DNA of 64,000 nucleotides from Cryptomeria japonica (Eukaryota > Streptophyta > Pinopsida > Cupressales > Cupressaceae). Position numbers and translations under genes: made by a program. Location: positions 483,569,900-483,633,899 of the forward strand of contig NC_081406.1 in assembly GCF_030272615.1 (NCBI RefSeq), given 5' to 3'. Under the pieces are notes generated by a model that saw only the letters and a list, made by a program, of their open reading frames with translations, had not been told where the DNA came from and did not search any database. Shown here in pieces: positions 45,621 through 56,589 of this stretch. Position 1 is the stretch's first letter. Every line of letters begins with the position of its first letter.

Positions 45621-46288
45621 AGGTTTGGTTCATCCCATTGGCCACAATAGTGTATGTATTCTTCCTCCCATCATGCACTGCATGTCTATCAAACTGCCAA
45701 GGTCTACCCAACAAAAGGTTACAAATATCCATAGGCATAATATCACACAAGACTTCATCATGATAATTCCCAATTTTCAATTTTACCAAACATTTTTCAC
45801 TTACTAACAACTTATGTTCATCCTGAGTCCATGCTATTTGATAAGGCTTAGTGTGTTTCAATCTCTCCAATTTCAACTTATTCATAATTTCTTCTGAAAC
45901 AAGATTATCTGAACTACCACTATCAATAACAACTTTACAACACTTACCAGATACATTACATTTGGTCTTGAACACATTCTTCCTCTGCAAGGGCTCTTCA
46001 TCTCCTCTGGTATGACACAAAGCTCTCCTCATCACCAATAGTTCTCCATCTTCCAGTTTATTGTTTGATCCGGTGGGGTTTTCTTCCACCATTGCTGCTC
46101 TTATGGTAGTTTCTATCTTCTTACACTCGAATGCATGATGTCCTTCTCCTCCACTCTTAAAGAAAGTTCCTCTAAATGTTCTCTTGTCTTGTCTTCCAAA
46201 ATTTTCATTTTGGTAACCATCTGGTTCTCTCCTCTCATAGAAATTTATATCATCCTTCTGGTATGAATTACCTTCTTTGTTCACTTCC
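45559..46288 (-). pseudogene. Nucleocapsid end and protease of the chromovirus
   Basis: An open 241-codon frame on the minus strand. The zinc knuckle is damaged: FFKSGGEGHHAFEC has F where the first Cys is expected. The protease motif CKVVIDSGSSDNLVSEE keeps the catalytic D-S-G; SSHN is more usual than SSDN. The strand MDICNLLLGRPWQFD follows. The frame closes at 45559, and RT continues in another frame that overlaps it by about 50 bases, so a shift here is either programmed or a mutation. Confidence 0.85.
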
Positions 46289-47151
46289 TTATCTTTGATT
46301 TGATTTGTACCGGTTCCTCTTCCTCTAGTATGTCCTCTTCCTCCTTGAAATATTCCTCTGGTAAGCCTTCCACCTCTGCCTCTCTGCCTTTGCTCATGTC
46401 TTTTGTTTATCTTCTCTTCTACCTTTAGGGTATACTAATAAGCCTCTTCAACACTCTCCAATTTGATCAAATTGAGTTCATCTTGTATAGAAATTTGCAA
46501 TCCATTCAAATATCTTTTAACTTGTTCAACTTCATCATCAACATGTTCGGATCTGATATTCAACTTGTAAAATGCTTCTGTATACTCTTTCACACTAGAT
46601 TCCTTCTGTCTCAAATTATGCAACTTCCCAAATAGATTCACTTGATAATCAGCTGGCATAAAATTTGATTTCAACTTAGCAATCATCTGATCCCATGTCT
46701 TAATCTTCTCTTTACCTCTTCTATGTCTATCAACTTGCAAATTCTCCCACCAAAGAGATGCATGACCTTTCAACTGGGTACATGCATATTTCACCTTCCT
46801 CTCTTCTGCAGTGTTTTCAAAATCAAATTACTTCTCCATCTGTAAGATATAATCCATCAATTCATTTGTATCTAACTTCCCATCATATTTTGGTGGGGTA
46901 AAATGAGGTTTAGTATTCACCCTACCTAAAACCCTCAAAAATCTTTCCTCATCCGGATCAACTCTTGGTAGGTTTGCTTGTTCTATCAAGGCTTCTTCTC
47001 CTTCATCTTCACTCACATCTTTGATATGTTGGCCTCTTCTCTAGGCTGTCTCCATAGCTTCCAACCAAGCTACTATATCTCACAACATCTCCATCACAAC
47101 AGGGTCTACATTCCCATGTGCTCCACTATTCCTAGCTCCTCTTCGCACCAT
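46289..47151 (-). pseudogene. gag: Gag of the chromovirus
   Basis: The ATG at 47151 opens a frame shared with protease. After stops near 47080 and 47040 it continues as KPHFTPPKYDGKLDTNELMD, then the Retrotrans_gag core YACTQLKGHASLWWENLQ, MIAKLKSNFMPADYQ and KESSVKEYTEAFYKLNI (46794-46435). An Arg/Gly-rich region follows. Stops at 46826 and 46432 break it. Confidence 0.85.
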
Positions 47152-47245
47152 CATTCTCGCTAATCCTCTGCAACTGCAGGTCAGATCTGCAATCCACCAA
47201 CCTACAACAAAATTTCAGGACACACAACCTCCAGAATGAAACTTC

Positions 47246-47257
47246 GCTCTGATACCA
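47246..47257 (-). promoter_or_regulatory. Primer binding site of the chromovirus
   Basis: The minus strand reads TGGTATCAGAGC, an exact match to the complement of the initiator-Met tRNA 3' end, two bases from the LTR end. Confidence 0.9.
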
Positions 47258-47259
47258 CT

Positions 47260-47508
47260 TGAAGCAGTCATTAGTTAGGAGGAACCTGAAAGAGATCAGT
47301 CTGGATTGGTCAGTAAGAGTAAATACACCAAAAATAAAAGATATGATGGAAGCGATGCATAACAAATTGTTTTATTGCATGAAAACGAATTACATCCAAC
47401 TGGTAATAACCAGGTTACAACATATCGACTCACAAGCCTAGTAGAACATATAGATTAGGTCACAATCGGGACCTCAAATCTTGAGATCTATCTTTTATGC
47501 ACAGTCTA
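47260..47508 (-). repeat. Partial 5' LTR of the chromovirus
   Basis: It matches 40720-40970. It is cut at 47508 by the copia element; 47504-47508 (GTCTA) is the likely TSD, but its partner is beyond the window. Confidence 0.85.
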
Positions 47509-49113
47509 TGTTAATCATATAAGGATCCGATTAATACTGACAGGGGGTGAATTAGTATTAAGACAATTTATGACTTCAAATCAAAATACCATTTACAACA
47601 AATCTAAAATCAATGAATCTATCCCTTTAGCGTATCTCATACACTTGTTACCCACTTATGCAACCTTATTAATCAGAATATTCACCAACTAGATATCTAA
47701 TCAACACATACTCATACTGACTTATTATCAGATCAAAATACTTCTTCTATCAATTCATTAACATTACCGGTAACCATTTATAGATCTCTTATAAACAATA
47801 ACAAACTTATCATAACTGGTAATAAAAAATAATGCATGAAAACATAAACACTATGAAAAGACATTCCACACATTAACACCAAAATTTTTTAAGTGGAAAC
47901 CCAAATGGGAAAAACTACAGTGGGGATTCGAACCCACAATAATTTGTACTCTTTCAAAGTATGCCCTATTAGGAGCTTACAATATGCCCGATTAGGAGCA
48001 GACCCTATTAGGAGTCACTCGGTTAAGGGATTTACCTATCACTTCAGCTAGGAGCTTAATGATCTGTTAGGATCAACCTAGTTAGAGGATTTAAACACTC
48101 TTTTGTGAGCTACCTTGTTAGGGGAGTTAGATAGAAAAGGCATGTTAGGACCTACCTAGTTAAGGGATTTACCCTATTGTAATTGTTAAAATCAATAGTG
48201 AAAAATGATTTGTTACTTTGCACTTTCAGCTTGCTAAATCAGATCTAGTTATGCTTCACATCCTACAACACTCAGATAGATCTCTATCTTCTCTGGGATG
48301 GCTTAACTCATTCTCCTTATGCCACCGGCACATGAAAGATTAGTTGTGTCACCATAAATAACCATCTCAACTAGGTTGGACACAAAACCCCAATTACATC
48401 TTGCATTTACAATACAGATAATAAGAGATAATCATAGATCGTTATACAGATCATTACAACAAATTACAATGCAATATTAATCGTTGATTAATCATAACCC
48501 ATCATGGAAATCTGATTTGTATCCTCAAAACACTCTACTAAGCGTTTCATTGACTCCCAAGAAATTCTTCCTTGAATCATGCCAAAATAACAATTAAATC
48601 TTTCACGAGGGTTTTATCTTGTTACCAGCTTCATGTAGACTCATCGTCGATCACCGTCATAACAAAAATCATTACCGGTCAAGTGAATTCATCGGTGGTC
48701 CTAAAACCCTAGCACAACTTTGTTAGAAATTCAAAACATGTCTTCTAGTAATCAACATAGGATGTGGTTTCGGTCACATATGCAAACCCATCATAAAATG
48801 TTATGTCTCAAACTACAAGTCTCCAACCATCACTAATTTACCGATTCCAACATAATATTTTCTTTTATCGGTTGGAGTCCTAATTCTCAGTCCTGCAAGT
48901 AAACCCTGTCATACTTACAAATTCTAAATGTGGTAGACCAAATTACTTATCCAACAAGTCATACATCAAAGTTCATCTATAACCATCATAAAACATTAAT
49001 TGACATAGGTTCCCATCAATGACAACACAAATAACTAATCATGTCATCTTCCTCTACTGGTACAGTCATCCACCATCATCTCATCTTTATCATTGATGCT
49101 AATCATGCCAACA
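47509..49113 (-). repeat. 3' LTR of the copia element (1605 bp)
   Basis: Plus strand TGTTAATCATATAAGG to CATGCCAACA. It contains short repeated 'cctattaggagc' strings near 47960-48020, also present in the 5' LTR at 55300-55350. No gene. Confidence 0.88.
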
Positions 49114-49128
49114 ATATCCCCCTTTGGC
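49114..49128 (-). promoter_or_regulatory. Polypurine tract of the copia element
   Basis: The minus strand reads GCCAAAGGGGGATAT directly before the 3' LTR, nearly identical to element 4. Confidence 0.85.
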
Positions 49129-49555
49129 ATTGATGGCAACACCAATCAGTTATACAATCATATATGCCAATCATCTGCATCTTAGAATCTATCAATCTCT
49201 ACATCTGCCTTTTCTTCTCCTCAAGCCTGATCATTAGATTTCTTTTTCTTCTCCCATAACTGATTAGCAAATTTCTTTTTCTTCTCTCTCTTTGATAACA
49301 ATGCCAAAGTTAAAAATGCATGACCTGACTTCAATTTGACCAAAATTGTAAATCATATCATACTGCATTAGAGCCACTCCCCCTATGAAGTAGCTCACAT
49401 CTTCATCAATCCTTAGTGAAGAATAAACATTAAATCCATAGGATTGATGCAACTCCAATATCTTATCTCTTCCGATGTAGGGGTCTAACTCCTAATTTAA
49501 TTCTGAGAAACTCAAAAGTAGTCTTTGGCAATGGTTTAGTAAAGATATTAGCTAA
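49129..49555 (-). other. 3' untranslated region of the copia element
   Basis: Between RNase H and the polypurine tract. It has the degraded C-terminal tail of pol (LANIFTKPLPKTTFEFLR at about 49555-49500) and then no clear coding sequence. Confidence 0.6.
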
Positions 49556-50000
49556 CTAATCCTTACTCTTCACATGCTCCATCTTTTCCTGCTTCTCTTG
49601 AACTCTTTCCCTTAAGAAATGATACTTCAACTCTATATGCTTGGTTTTTGCATGAAGTACGTAATTCTTGGAAATATTTATTGCACTCATATTGTCACAA
49701 TAGATAGTCAATGGTTTAGACATATCTATCTTGAATCCTTCTAGCACATGTCTCATCCATATGGCATGTGTGCAATTCATGGATGTAGCAACATACTTAG
49801 CTTCAGTTGTAGATTGAGAAAAACAAGTTTGGTTCTTTCTTGTCCATACTACAAGTCTTCCTACAAGTAGAAAATATCCACTGGTTGTGCTTTTCCTATC
49901 ATCCACATTGCCTGCCCAATCTGTATCAATAAAAACATCTAAAGTGAAATTTCCTTTGCAGGGATACCATAATCCATAGTCTAATGTTCCTTTAAGATAT
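49556..50000 (-). pseudogene. RNase H of the copia element
   Basis: The minus-strand frame 49906-49556 reads DDRKSTTSGYFLLVGRLVVW, FSQSTTEAKYVATS (catalytic E), IYCDNMSAINIS (catalytic D) and KHIELKYHFLRERVQ. The first catalytic D lies just upstream in FIDTDWAGN. All typical Ty1/copia RNase H motifs are present; the end is a TAG replacing the Q before LANIFTKPL. Confidence 0.9.
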
Positions 50001-51146
50001 CAGAAAATCCTCTTAACAACCACCATGTGACTTTCTTTGGGCTGTTTTTGGAATCTTGCAACTAACCCAACAACATGAGCAATATTCGGTCTACTATGTA
50101 CAACATAATATAGTTTACCAATCATAGACCTATATTCTTTTTCACTAACATCGGGTGAATCATCTTTTTTTGTCAACTTGTAGCCTGTTACCATCGGTGT
50201 ACCTACCGGTTTATAATCTTCCATGCCAAAAGTCTTTACCACCTCTTTAATATACTTGCTTTGATAGATAAAAACACCACCATCTAGTTGTTGGATCTGT
50301 AATCCAATAAAGAAATTTATTTCACCAATTAGAGACATCTTGAATTCCTTTTTCATCTCATCAACAAAGTCCATACTCATATTATCATCTCCACTAAAAA
50401 TTATGTCATCTACAAATACTTCAGCTATTAGCATCTCGTCTCCATCAATTTTTAGATAAATATTATTGTCCTCACTGGTATGCTAGAATCCAATCTTGAT
50501 CAAATGTGCATGTAATCTCTCATACCATGCTCTCGGTGCCTTCTTTAGACCATACAAATCTTTATGCAATTTACATACCTTGTTCTTATCAACGGTCAAG
50601 GAAAAACCATCCAATTGTTCATTGTATACTTCCTCTTCAAGAATTCCATTCAAAAAGGTTGACTTGACATCTATTTGGTAGACTTTGAATCCCTTATAAG
50701 CAACAAATGCCAACAACATTCTTACTCCTTCCAATCTTGCAACCGGTGCAAAAGTTTCACCATAGCCTTCACCTTCTTCCTATTCATATCCTTTGTAGAC
50801 TAACCTTGCCTTATTTCTTACCACTTTTCCATCTTTAGTTAACTTATATCTAAAGACCCATTTAGTTCCAATCACATTCTTGTCCTTCAGTCTAGGAACA
50901 AGTGACCCTGTCTGATTTTTCTCTATTTGATCTAATTCCTCATTCATTTCTTTCACCTAGTCATCATCTTTGAGAGCTTCCTTAACTGTATTGGGTTCCA
51001 TTGTAGAGATCAAACAAGAATTTTCTCTAATCTTCCTCCTGGTCTGCACACCTACATTCTTATCACCAATTATCTGGTCCTGAGAGTGATTTAATCTCAC
51101 ATATCTAGGTATAGTCTATGTCGGTTCTACATCTTCCTCCTTTGAT
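50001..51146 (-). pseudogene. Reverse transcriptase of the copia element
   Basis: The minus-strand frames 50734-50483 and 50434-50000 give VYQIDVKSTFLNGILEEEV (usual A read as T), KDLYGLKKAPRAWYERL, the active site EVFVDDIIFSG (F-x-D-D) and GEINFFIGLQIQQLDGG. The upstream KWVFRYKLTKDG and ETFAPVARLEGVR region is at about 50900-50740 with a stop near 50780. The domain is complete with scattered stops. Confidence 0.9.
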
Positions 51147-52128
51147 TCACCAGTTAGATTCACTTTCCTCTCTTACCGGTACTACATTTGTTGGTTGATC
51201 ATTATTCCATTCTTTCAGTTCAAAGATCACTAGTCTTTCTTCATTATCATCTTTTTCAGGTTTAGACCCACTTGATCCTTTAGATTTATTTGACAAATCA
51301 TCCACCTTCACATTAACAATTTCAACTATTTTCTTAGTTCTCTTGTTATAGCATTTATATGCTTTGATTTTAGAAGAATAACCAAGATATATTCCTTCAT
51401 CAGATTTTGCATCAAACTTTCCAGTGTAGTTATCCTTTTTTAATAAAATATTGACTTCCAAAGATTTTGAAATAACTAACACAAGGAGTTTTACCATACC
51501 GTAGCTCATAAGGTGTCTTATTGTTGTCTTTCTTTATAAGTATCTGGTTTAATGTGTAGACTGTAGTACTTACCACTTCTCTCCAAAACATCTTAGGCAT
51601 ATTACCTTGTAATAACATTGTTCTAGAAGCATCAACAATTGTTTTCTTCATCCTTTTTGCTACACCATTTTGTTGTGGTGTCCTTGGAGAAGACATTTAT
51701 CTCTTAAGACCATGTTAATCACAATACTTGACAAACTCATCAGATGTGAATTCTCCTCCTTGACCAGATCTTAAGCATTTCAAGTTTTTATCGGTCTCAT
51801 TCTCAACTAGAGCTTTAAATGCTTTAAATTTACTAAAGGCTTCAGATTTCTCCTTTAGGAATGTAACCCATATCATCTTAGAATAGTCATCGGTAAAAAG
51901 CATGAAATATCTATCACCAGAATAAATTTTTGTTCTCATAGGACCACAGAGATCAGTATGAACCAAATCCAAAATATTTTCAGATGTACACTTCTTACTC
52001 TTAAATGAAATAGAGGTCATCTTACCAATTTGATAGTCTTTACAAATCACATTATCCAGTTTAACAATTTGTGGTAATCCTCTCACAACACTAGACTTTC
52101 TTACTTTCACCAAGTTATCAAAATTCAT
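51147..52128 (-). pseudogene. Integrase of the copia element
   Basis: The minus strand gives the GAG_pre-integrase end and core: CKDYQIGKMTSISFK (zinc Cys reduced), LDLVHTDLCGPM (first D), FTDDYSKMIWVTFLKEK, RSGQGGEFTSDEF (second D replaced by G), stop, TPQQNGVAKRMKKTIVDASR (E replaced by K), MFWREVVSTTVYTLNQ and KIFGSQYFI. A frame change lies near 51470. Two of three catalytic acids are lost. Confidence 0.88.
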
Positions 52129-52146
52129 ATGACAATATCTCTTGTG

Positions 52147-52653
52147 CTATAGCCAGCTATCTTCCATCTTTGCAACTAGACAACTACTGATATTAGCATT
52201 TAAATGAAACAAGTTACCTCTTGTTTTCTTTCTGGTAGCAATCAGTTCACCATTTCCTCCAAGGATTCTGTAGATTCCACCATTAAACTCAAGCAAATAA
52301 CCTTTATCATTGAGATGTCCAACACTTAAAAAATTATGTTTCAGACCATCAACCCAAAATACATCATCAATATTATTCTTCCCATTCAAAAAAATAGAAC
52401 CTTTACCTTTCACCATGCAGGGATAATCATTTCCAAATCTAACAACACCTCCATCAAATTCATTAAGAGTTAGGAACTTACTCTTATCGGTCATATGGTG
52501 TGAACATCCACTATCTATAATCCATTCATTACTATTTTCTACATGAGAAACTAGTGTCTTCTCATTAGACAATTCCTCCTTTATAGCTGCAAACACAATC
52601 TCTTCATTGTCATCTTCATCTTCAGATTCTTCATTGGTCGCACCTTCATCCAC
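52147..52653 (-). pseudogene. Protease and pre-integrase region of the copia element
   Basis: An open 168-codon frame. The protease motif is EWIIDSGCSHHMTDKS, the standard Ty1/copia form with catalytic D. FLSVGHLNDKGYLLEFN and RGNLFHLN follow. An acidic N-terminus (EESEDEDDNEE) links to gag. The frame is shared with gag and integrase. Confidence 0.92.
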
Positions 52654-52665
52654 TGCAACATAACA

Positions 52666-53640
52666 CTATTTTCTATCTTTCCCTTTGAATCTCTTGAACT
52701 TATCTTTCTTATCGGTGTTAGGGTAGTTAGCAGCAATATGACCAATCTTACTACAAGAGAAACACTTTAAAGGTAGCTTTCCTTTATACTTACTAGTGCC
52801 TCTTGGAAATATCTTGGCTAGTAGTGCTTCAAGTTCCATTACTTGATCTTCATTGTCTTCACTTTCGCGGTTACCTCCATGACTAGATCTGCACTCATGA
52901 CTTTGACATACATTCTTTCCTTTTCTAACAGATGAACTGGTAACATAAGATTTAAAAGAAGATTCAATAGATTTTGCCACACTATTGTCAAAATAAATTT
53001 AACTTACAAGTATATTTTGCCACACTATTGTCAAAACTATTTAACTCAAATGTTGTAAGCTTACGAATCAAAGAGTCAATAGTTACCTTATCCTTTGAAA
53101 TGGATCTCAGTTCTTGGATTGTCGATACTCTAATAGCATACTGAGGTTGAAGAGTTCTGAGCATTTTACTTACCACCACATCATCATCAATTTTTCCACC
53201 AACACCTTTTATACTGCCAACAACTTCTTTAGTTCTCGGATCATACTATGCAATGTTTTCTCCTTCTTGAATTTTCATATCATTAAATTTACCTCTCAAG
53301 CTTTCATCTTTTTCTCTTTGTACATGCTCATCTCCTCCATGAATTTTCTATTTTTTCCCAAACCTCATGTGCAATTTCCAATCCTTGAATATCAATATAT
53401 TTAGAATCAAATAAAATACTTACAATAGCTTCAAGGGCTTGCATATTCTCCTGTTGATCTTTAAGTTCATCCGGTGTCAAGGGAGAAATAGTAGGAGCGA
53501 CATATGTTATTTCAACATTTTTCCAGTATTGAGTACCAAGACCTTTGAGATATATATTCATTCTATCTTTCTAGATCTTATAGTTATCCTTGTTGAATTT
53601 TGGACCCTCTTTCTTCATCATCTTGTCTTCCTCATAATCT
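52666..53640 (-). pseudogene. gag: Gag of the copia element
   Basis: The UBN2-type capsid is visible as NIYLKGLGTQYWKNVE, EAIVSILFDSKY and AHEVWEKI (53561-53328), followed by MLRTLQPQYAIRVSTI and TIDSLIRKLTTFEL (53179 on). The zinc knuckle CFSCSKIGHIAANY has Tyr in place of its last Cys (52760-52720). Frames change near 53330 and 53000. A 39-bp duplication of 'ttttgccacactattgtcaa' at 52971 and 53010 disrupts the middle. Confidence 0.85.
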
Positions 53641-53682
53641 TTTCCTCAAGTGGTTAAGCTTTTATGCACATAGAGGACCACA

Positions 53683-53694
53683 TCTCTGATACCA
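53683..53694 (-). promoter_or_regulatory. Primer binding site of the copia element
   Basis: The minus strand reads TGGTATCAGAGA, initiator-Met type with a changed last base, two bases from the LTR end at 53697. Confidence 0.9.
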
Positions 53695-53696
53695 AT

Positions 53697-53787
53697 TGTT
53701 AATCCTATAAGGATCCAGTTAATACTAAGAGGGAGGGTGAATCAGTATTGAGATAGTTTATAAATTCTAATCAAAATACTATTTACA
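53697..53787 (-). repeat. 5' LTR of the copia element, end segment
   Basis: It matches 47509-47595 of the 3' LTR. It is interrupted at about 53787 by a solo LTR and resumes at 54931. Confidence 0.85.
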
Positions 53788-54930
53788 TCTTAATACACCT
53801 AAAAATGGTCTGAAGATAGTTAATTAAATACGTAGTTATTTGATTCATCCCCCTTCCCAATTAATTGAATTCACAAGCAATTTGATTAATTTCTCTATTC
53901 ATCTACTAGTAAATAAATCCACATGATTTATTTACATAGTTCATTTCATATCCCCCTTTGATTAAATTAATTCTAAATTAATTAATTCCCCCATTATAAA
54001 TCGATTCATCTAATCCCTAATTAAAATTAACAAACTCAAGTTTGTTGAGATTAATTATCATTTTCCAAATTATTTGAATTTCTAAATTCAAATGAGCAGA
54101 TGGCTCCTAACTTTTAACCGCCTAACCTAACCATCCCCTAACCTAACCCATTCCATCTAACCTTGGGTTTAACTAACCCTATCCTATCTTTCACATCCTA
54201 CCCTCCTTATCCTAGCCTCCTATGGTGTGGATATTCTCCCTTTGAGACACATGGCACTTTTGACACATGTCTCCTCCCTTGGACACTTTCCCTCTCATGA
54301 GCAAGGCTCCTTGACACTTTTCACCATAGAGATGACAAGTGTCCCTTCCTCCAACCTCTTCTCCAACTTCCTCAATCTTGGCCCTTGATATCTTCAGATC
54401 AGATTTGGACCGTCGAATCCTGCCACCTCAACCTTGGCTTTGGAAATCCTATAAATATCCCCCATTTTGGAGCACAAAGGATCCCATATCATTTTCATCT
54501 TATACATTGTTACTATAGGCATATCCATTCTAGCATATCATTTAAGCATTGCTATTATAGGCAATTGCATCTTAGATCTAGTTTAGTTTGATCATTTTCT
54601 AGCATAATTATTGAATCATGTAGCTTAATAAATCTCTTTTCTAGCTTAATTAAATCATCATCATAGCTTAATTAGACTCCTGGATTAATCTATCATAATC
54701 AATCTCATCTATCTTGCAAATCATATCATTTCAAATCCTCCATCTAGGTGTAGTCAAGTCGATGGGATTGCTTATCCAGATCTAAGAGCAAATCCACACT
54801 CGCATATCTTAGGAGGCGATAGGTCACTTTGTCATGGTTTATCTTTTGTTTGATTTGAATTTGCTAACCATGCTTGTAATGATCTATTGAGTGTTTGTGT
54901 TGCAGCTGCAAGTACCCTATTTCACACACA
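53788..54930 (+). mobile_element. Solo LTR of the element 3 family inside the copia LTR
   Basis: The plus strand begins with a degraded TCTTAATACACCTAAAAATG and ends TTTCACACACA. It is clearly similar to the element 3 LTR (25378-26513, opposite orientation), with TATAAATA at about 54450. The flanks TTACA (53783-53787) and TGACA (54931-54935) may be a TSD with one change. Confidence 0.8.
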
Positions 54931-55682
54931 TGACAACAACAAATCTGAAATCAATGAATCTATCCCTTTAGCATATCTCATACACTTGTTACCCACTTAT
55001 GCAATCTTATTAATCAGAATATTTACCAACTAGATATTTGATCAATACATACTCATTCTAACTTATTATCAGATCAGAATACTTCTTCTATCAATTCATT
55101 AACATTACCGGTAACCACTTACAAATCTCTAATAAACATCAATAAACTTATCATTTCCAGTAATAATAAATAATGCATGAAAACATAAACATTATGAAAA
55201 GACATTCCACACATGAACACCAATATTTTTGAGGTGGAAACCCAAATGGGAAAAACCACAGTGGGGATTGGAACCCACAATAATTTGTACTCTTTCAAAG
55301 TACACTCTGTTATGAGCTTAGCCCTATTAGGAGCAGACCCTATTAGGAGTCACCCGATTAAGGGATTTACCTATCACTCCAACTAGGACCTTAATGATCT
55401 ATTAGGATCAAACTAATTAGAGGATTTAAACACTCTTTTGTGAGCTGCCCTGTTAAGGGACTTAAATGGAAAAGGCCTATTACGACCTACTAGGTTAAGG
55501 GATTTATGTTGTTGTAATTGTTACAGAAAAAGAGTGAAAAATAATTTATTACTTTTCACTTTCAGCTTGCTAAATCAGATCCAGTTATTCTTCACAATCT
55601 GCAACACTCAAATAGATCTCTATCTTCTCTAGGATGGCTTAACTCATTCTCCTAATGCCACTGACACATGAAACACCAATTA
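54931..55682 (-). repeat. 5' LTR of the copia element, second segment
   Basis: It continues the match to the 3' LTR (47590-48345). It is cut at 55682 by the giant-LTR gypsy element; AATTA at 55678-55682 would be its TSD. The remaining roughly 770 bp are outside the window. Confidence 0.85.
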
Positions 55683-56514
55683 TGTTGTTCTCAAATTTTG
55701 ATTCCCCCTAAAATCACTCATAATAAAATAATAAACTCTATTTGCAAAAGAGAAATCAAGGAGAAGGAAACTTCAGAGCAACATATGACAAGGTTTGATG
55801 AACCTTCTACACTTCAAACTTATCCAAAGTTCAGGTGGGTATACCTTACGTGAATTGACTTCACACCTTTTAAAAACAGATCCACAGTAAACCAATCCAA
55901 AAACCAATAAATCTTATCACCTCAAAACTAACTGAAACAAAGAAAGAAAGCTTATACTCATGTTCAGTATTGACCTACAAGATATGTAAAAGATAACCAC
56001 AATAGATACCAGTGCCTTATCTAGGCCATAGAGTCATCTAAGTTTAAACAATAATCTCACAATTAAACATCTCCATACATCCCATCACCTCGGCTTTTAT
56101 AAACCCCACATATGCCTGACATACATAAGAATTTACCCTCATCAAACTAGATAGAATTCATCAAATTCAAAGTCTCCCACAAGGAATTTACTGATAGAAA
56201 TGATTCCTGCATATTTAATTCCCCTCTTGAAGAGAAAAGCTAAGAAACACATCTATTTAAGATTGCCTTACAACCTATACTCAAATGAATAACCCTAGAT
56301 TATTCAACTTGAAAATAGTAAATATTTGCAAGCACACTTGAAGACAACAGAGATTCTAGGCTCAAAGTTGATGGTCTGTATATTGATATTAATTAAGAAA
56401 ATATTACAAAAACACTTGAATGTTCTCCATAAGACTTAGAAAAAAGCTCAGATAAATTTCTGCAGCATTTCCTTACAATTTTTTGCAATCCCTTTTTCCA
56501 CAGTCCTGGTATCC

Positions 56515-56521
56515 ATTTATA
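56515..56521 (-). promoter_or_regulatory. Putative TATA box of the minus-strand giant LTR
   Basis: The minus strand reads TATAAAT followed by GGATACC, as in the other three copies. Confidence 0.5.
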
Positions 56522-56589
56522 ACAACATGGATGCATAAAAGCTTCAGACTTCCCTAGGAAAATTTGTTACAACTATACTTTGTTTCAAA

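Larger units (their letters stand above)
40720..47508 (-). mobile_element. Minus-strand Ty3/gypsy chromovirus
   Basis: On the minus strand: partial 5' LTR (47508-47260), primer site, gag, protease, RT, RNase H, integrase, chromodomain-like C-terminus, 3' LTR (41518-40720). The gene order and C-terminus mark it as a chromovirus. It is interrupted by a solo LTR in the integrase and by a copia element 249 bp into its 5' LTR; the other half of that LTR is outside the window. There is one frame change between protease and RT, otherwise only scattered stops. Confidence 0.9.
47509..55682 (-). mobile_element. Minus-strand Ty1/copia element (5' LTR incomplete in window)
   Basis: On the minus strand: 5' LTR (from beyond the window, then 55682-54931 and 53787-53697), primer site, gag, protease, integrase, RT, RNase H, polypurine tract, 3' LTR (49113-47509). 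Integrase before RT defines Ty1/copia. The 5' LTR is interrupted by a solo LTR and by a giant-LTR gypsy element. Confidence 0.92.

Noticed and set aside
47930-47945. Possible tRNA T-arm (GGGATTCGAACCCAC)
   Set aside because: No acceptor, D or anticodon arms are found around it, and the string is part of a copia LTR repeated at 55264, where it reads GGGATTGGAACCCAC.
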